DNA from: Pseudoruegeria aquimaris
GTDB lineage: Bacteria > Pseudomonadota > Alphaproteobacteria > Rhodobacterales > Rhodobacteraceae
Assembly (NCBI RefSeq): GCF_900172235.1
Contig: NZ_FWFQ01000002.1
Span: forward strand, 62,001-126,000
Reading direction: 5' to 3'
Length of the DNA stretch: 64,000 nucleotides
Part shown: piece by piece, positions 63,227-64,000 of the stretch
Numbering within the stretch: position 1 is the stretch's first letter
How the letters are laid out: each line of letters begins with the position of its first letter
Notes under the pieces: generated by a model
The model's database searches: none
What the model saw: the letters and a program-made list of their open reading frames with translations, nothing else
What the model was told of the DNA's origin: nothing
Program-made: the position numbers and the translations under genes

Positions 63227-64000
63227 ATGTCCGATGTCAAGATCACCCGCCGGGCCGCCATGCTGACGGGCGCCGCCCTGCCGCTGGCGGCCGGGCTCAC
63301 CGGCCTTTCCGGCCGCCCGGCCCGCGCCGCGGCCGACATGATGGGGCCCGGCGGCCCCGCCTATTCCCGCATGAAGCTGGGCGGCTTCGAGGTCACCACC
63401 CTGCTGGATGGCAACCGCACCGTCGAGAACCCGCAGGAAATCTTCGGCATGAACGCCACGCCGGAGGAGTTCGCCGAGGTCTCGGGCGCCCATTTCATCC
63501 CCACCGACAAATCGCAGTTCTTCTTCACGCCGACGGTGGTGAACACCGGCAGCGAGCTGGTGCTGTTTGACACCGGCCTCGGCCAGGGCGGAATCGTCAA
63601 GGCGCTCGGCGATGCCGGCTACACCCCGGACCAGGTGGACATCGTGGTGCTGACCCACATGCATCCCGATCACATCGGCGGCATGACCACCGGCGACGAC
63701 GGCACGCCGACCTTCCCCAATGCCCGCTACGTGACCGGCTCCACCGAGTATGACTTCTGGAGCAAGATGGAGGCCGGCAACCGCGTGGGCGACATGGTGG
63801 CCGCGAAGGTGACGCCGATGGCCGAGAAGATGACCTTCCTGGACGACGGCGGCTCCGTGGTTTCGGGCATCACCGCGATGGCCGCGCACGGCCACACGCC
63901 CGGCCACACCACCTTCATGCTCGAAAGCGACGGCCAGCAGCTCCTGCTGATCGGCGACACCGCCAACCACTACGTCTGGTCCCTCGGCTACCCGGACTGG
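63227..64000 (+). CDS. Tat-exported metallo-beta-lactamase-fold hydrolase (3' end beyond window)
   Basis: The first 258 codons are present. A twin-arginine signal (KITRRAAMLTGAALPLAAG, cleavage near ARA about residue 33) precedes a metallo-beta-lactamase domain with the metal motif THMHPDHIGG near residue 145, an HGHTPGHT second metal site near 223 and GDTANHY near 245. Relatives include lactonases (quorum quenching) and other hydrolases, so the substrate is open. Tat export suggests the metal-loaded enzyme folds before secretion to the periplasm. The ATG at 63227 has AGAGGAG upstream. The frame continues past base 64000 without a stop. Confidence 0.9.
   Translation, partial: MSDVKITRRAAMLTGAALPLAAGLTGLSGRPARAAADMMGPGGPAYSRMKLGGFEVTTLLDGNRTVENPQEIFGMNATPEEFAEVSGAHFIPTDKSQFFFTPTVVNTGSELVLFDTGLGQGGIVKALGDAGYTPDQVDIVVLTHMHPDHIGGMTTGDDGTPTFPNARYVTGSTEYDFWSKMEAGNRVGDMVAAKVTPMAEKMTFLDDGGSVVSGITAMAAHGHTPGHTTFMLESDGQQLLLIGDTANHYVWSLGYPDW

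Overview
The window is GC-rich chromosomal DNA of an alphaproteobacterium, most likely of the order Rhodobacterales (Roseobacter/Rhodobacter group). The clues are the gene content (hisB-hisH...hisA-hisF-hisE, NasT/NasS beside a nitrate assimilation operon, a single-chain GcvP, a GcvT-GcvH-GcvP operon behind a glycine riboswitch, TRAP and sugar ABC transporters, an RHH_4 protein), the strong GC3 codon bias, and dispersed intergenic repeats of a type common in this group. The genus cannot be fixed from the sequence alone. There is no phage, transposase, CRISPR array or rRNA operon.

Layout. 1-2.4 kb: a small membrane protein, then clpX and clpP on the minus strand. 2.8-10.2 kb: a minus-strand sugar-uptake operon in the order lacI-type repressor, binding protein, two permeases, GH63-like hydrolase, ATPase, with a perfect LacI-type operator upstream. 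Both permeases have unusual extra domains. 10.4-19.4 kb: a small lipoprotein and an RpiR-type regulator, then a plus-strand operon of N-formylglutamate-amidohydrolase-like protein, TRAP transporter (dctQ, dctM, dctP), glutamine-synthetase-like ligase, aldehyde dehydrogenase and iron alcohol dehydrogenase. I read this as a candidate gamma-glutamylation route for an imported amine or amino alcohol. 19.6-28.7 kb: a UvrD-type helicase, a DJ-1/PfpI protein, an RHH protein, an FMN hydroxy-acid dehydrogenase, pyruvate carboxylase and a MAPEG protein.

29.2-35 kb: three identical tandem tRNA-Gly(GCC) genes, then the histidine genes hisB and hisH, an AraC/peroxiredoxin pair and a DUF2147 gene, then hisA, hisF and hisE. 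35-39.4 kb: small proteins, rlmB, tRNA-Tyr, a geranylgeranyl-reductase-like flavoprotein and a DUF4329-like exported protein. 39.5-54 kb: an orphan ParA-like ATPase diverges from the nitrate assimilation locus nasT-nasS-[leader]-nrtA-nrtB-nrtCD-nirB-nirD-nasA-ybiB-like-cysG-like. 54-59 kb: tRNA-Ala and the glycine cleavage operon. 59-64 kb: a GGCT-like protein, a MATE exporter, gltX, a DUF4442 protein and a Tat-exported metallo-beta-lactamase-fold protein cut by the window end.

The most rewarding non-coding structure is the nrtA leader (42177-42312). It has two hairpins with ANTAR-type hexaloops (A at position 1, G at position 4). The second is mutually exclusive with a strong intrinsic terminator ending in seven T. 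The ANTAR protein NasT and its nitrate sensor NasS are encoded immediately upstream, so regulator and RNA target sit together. Two dispersed repeat families and a degenerate, truncated CysG are other points of note. All function calls rest on reading motifs and context; no database search was run.
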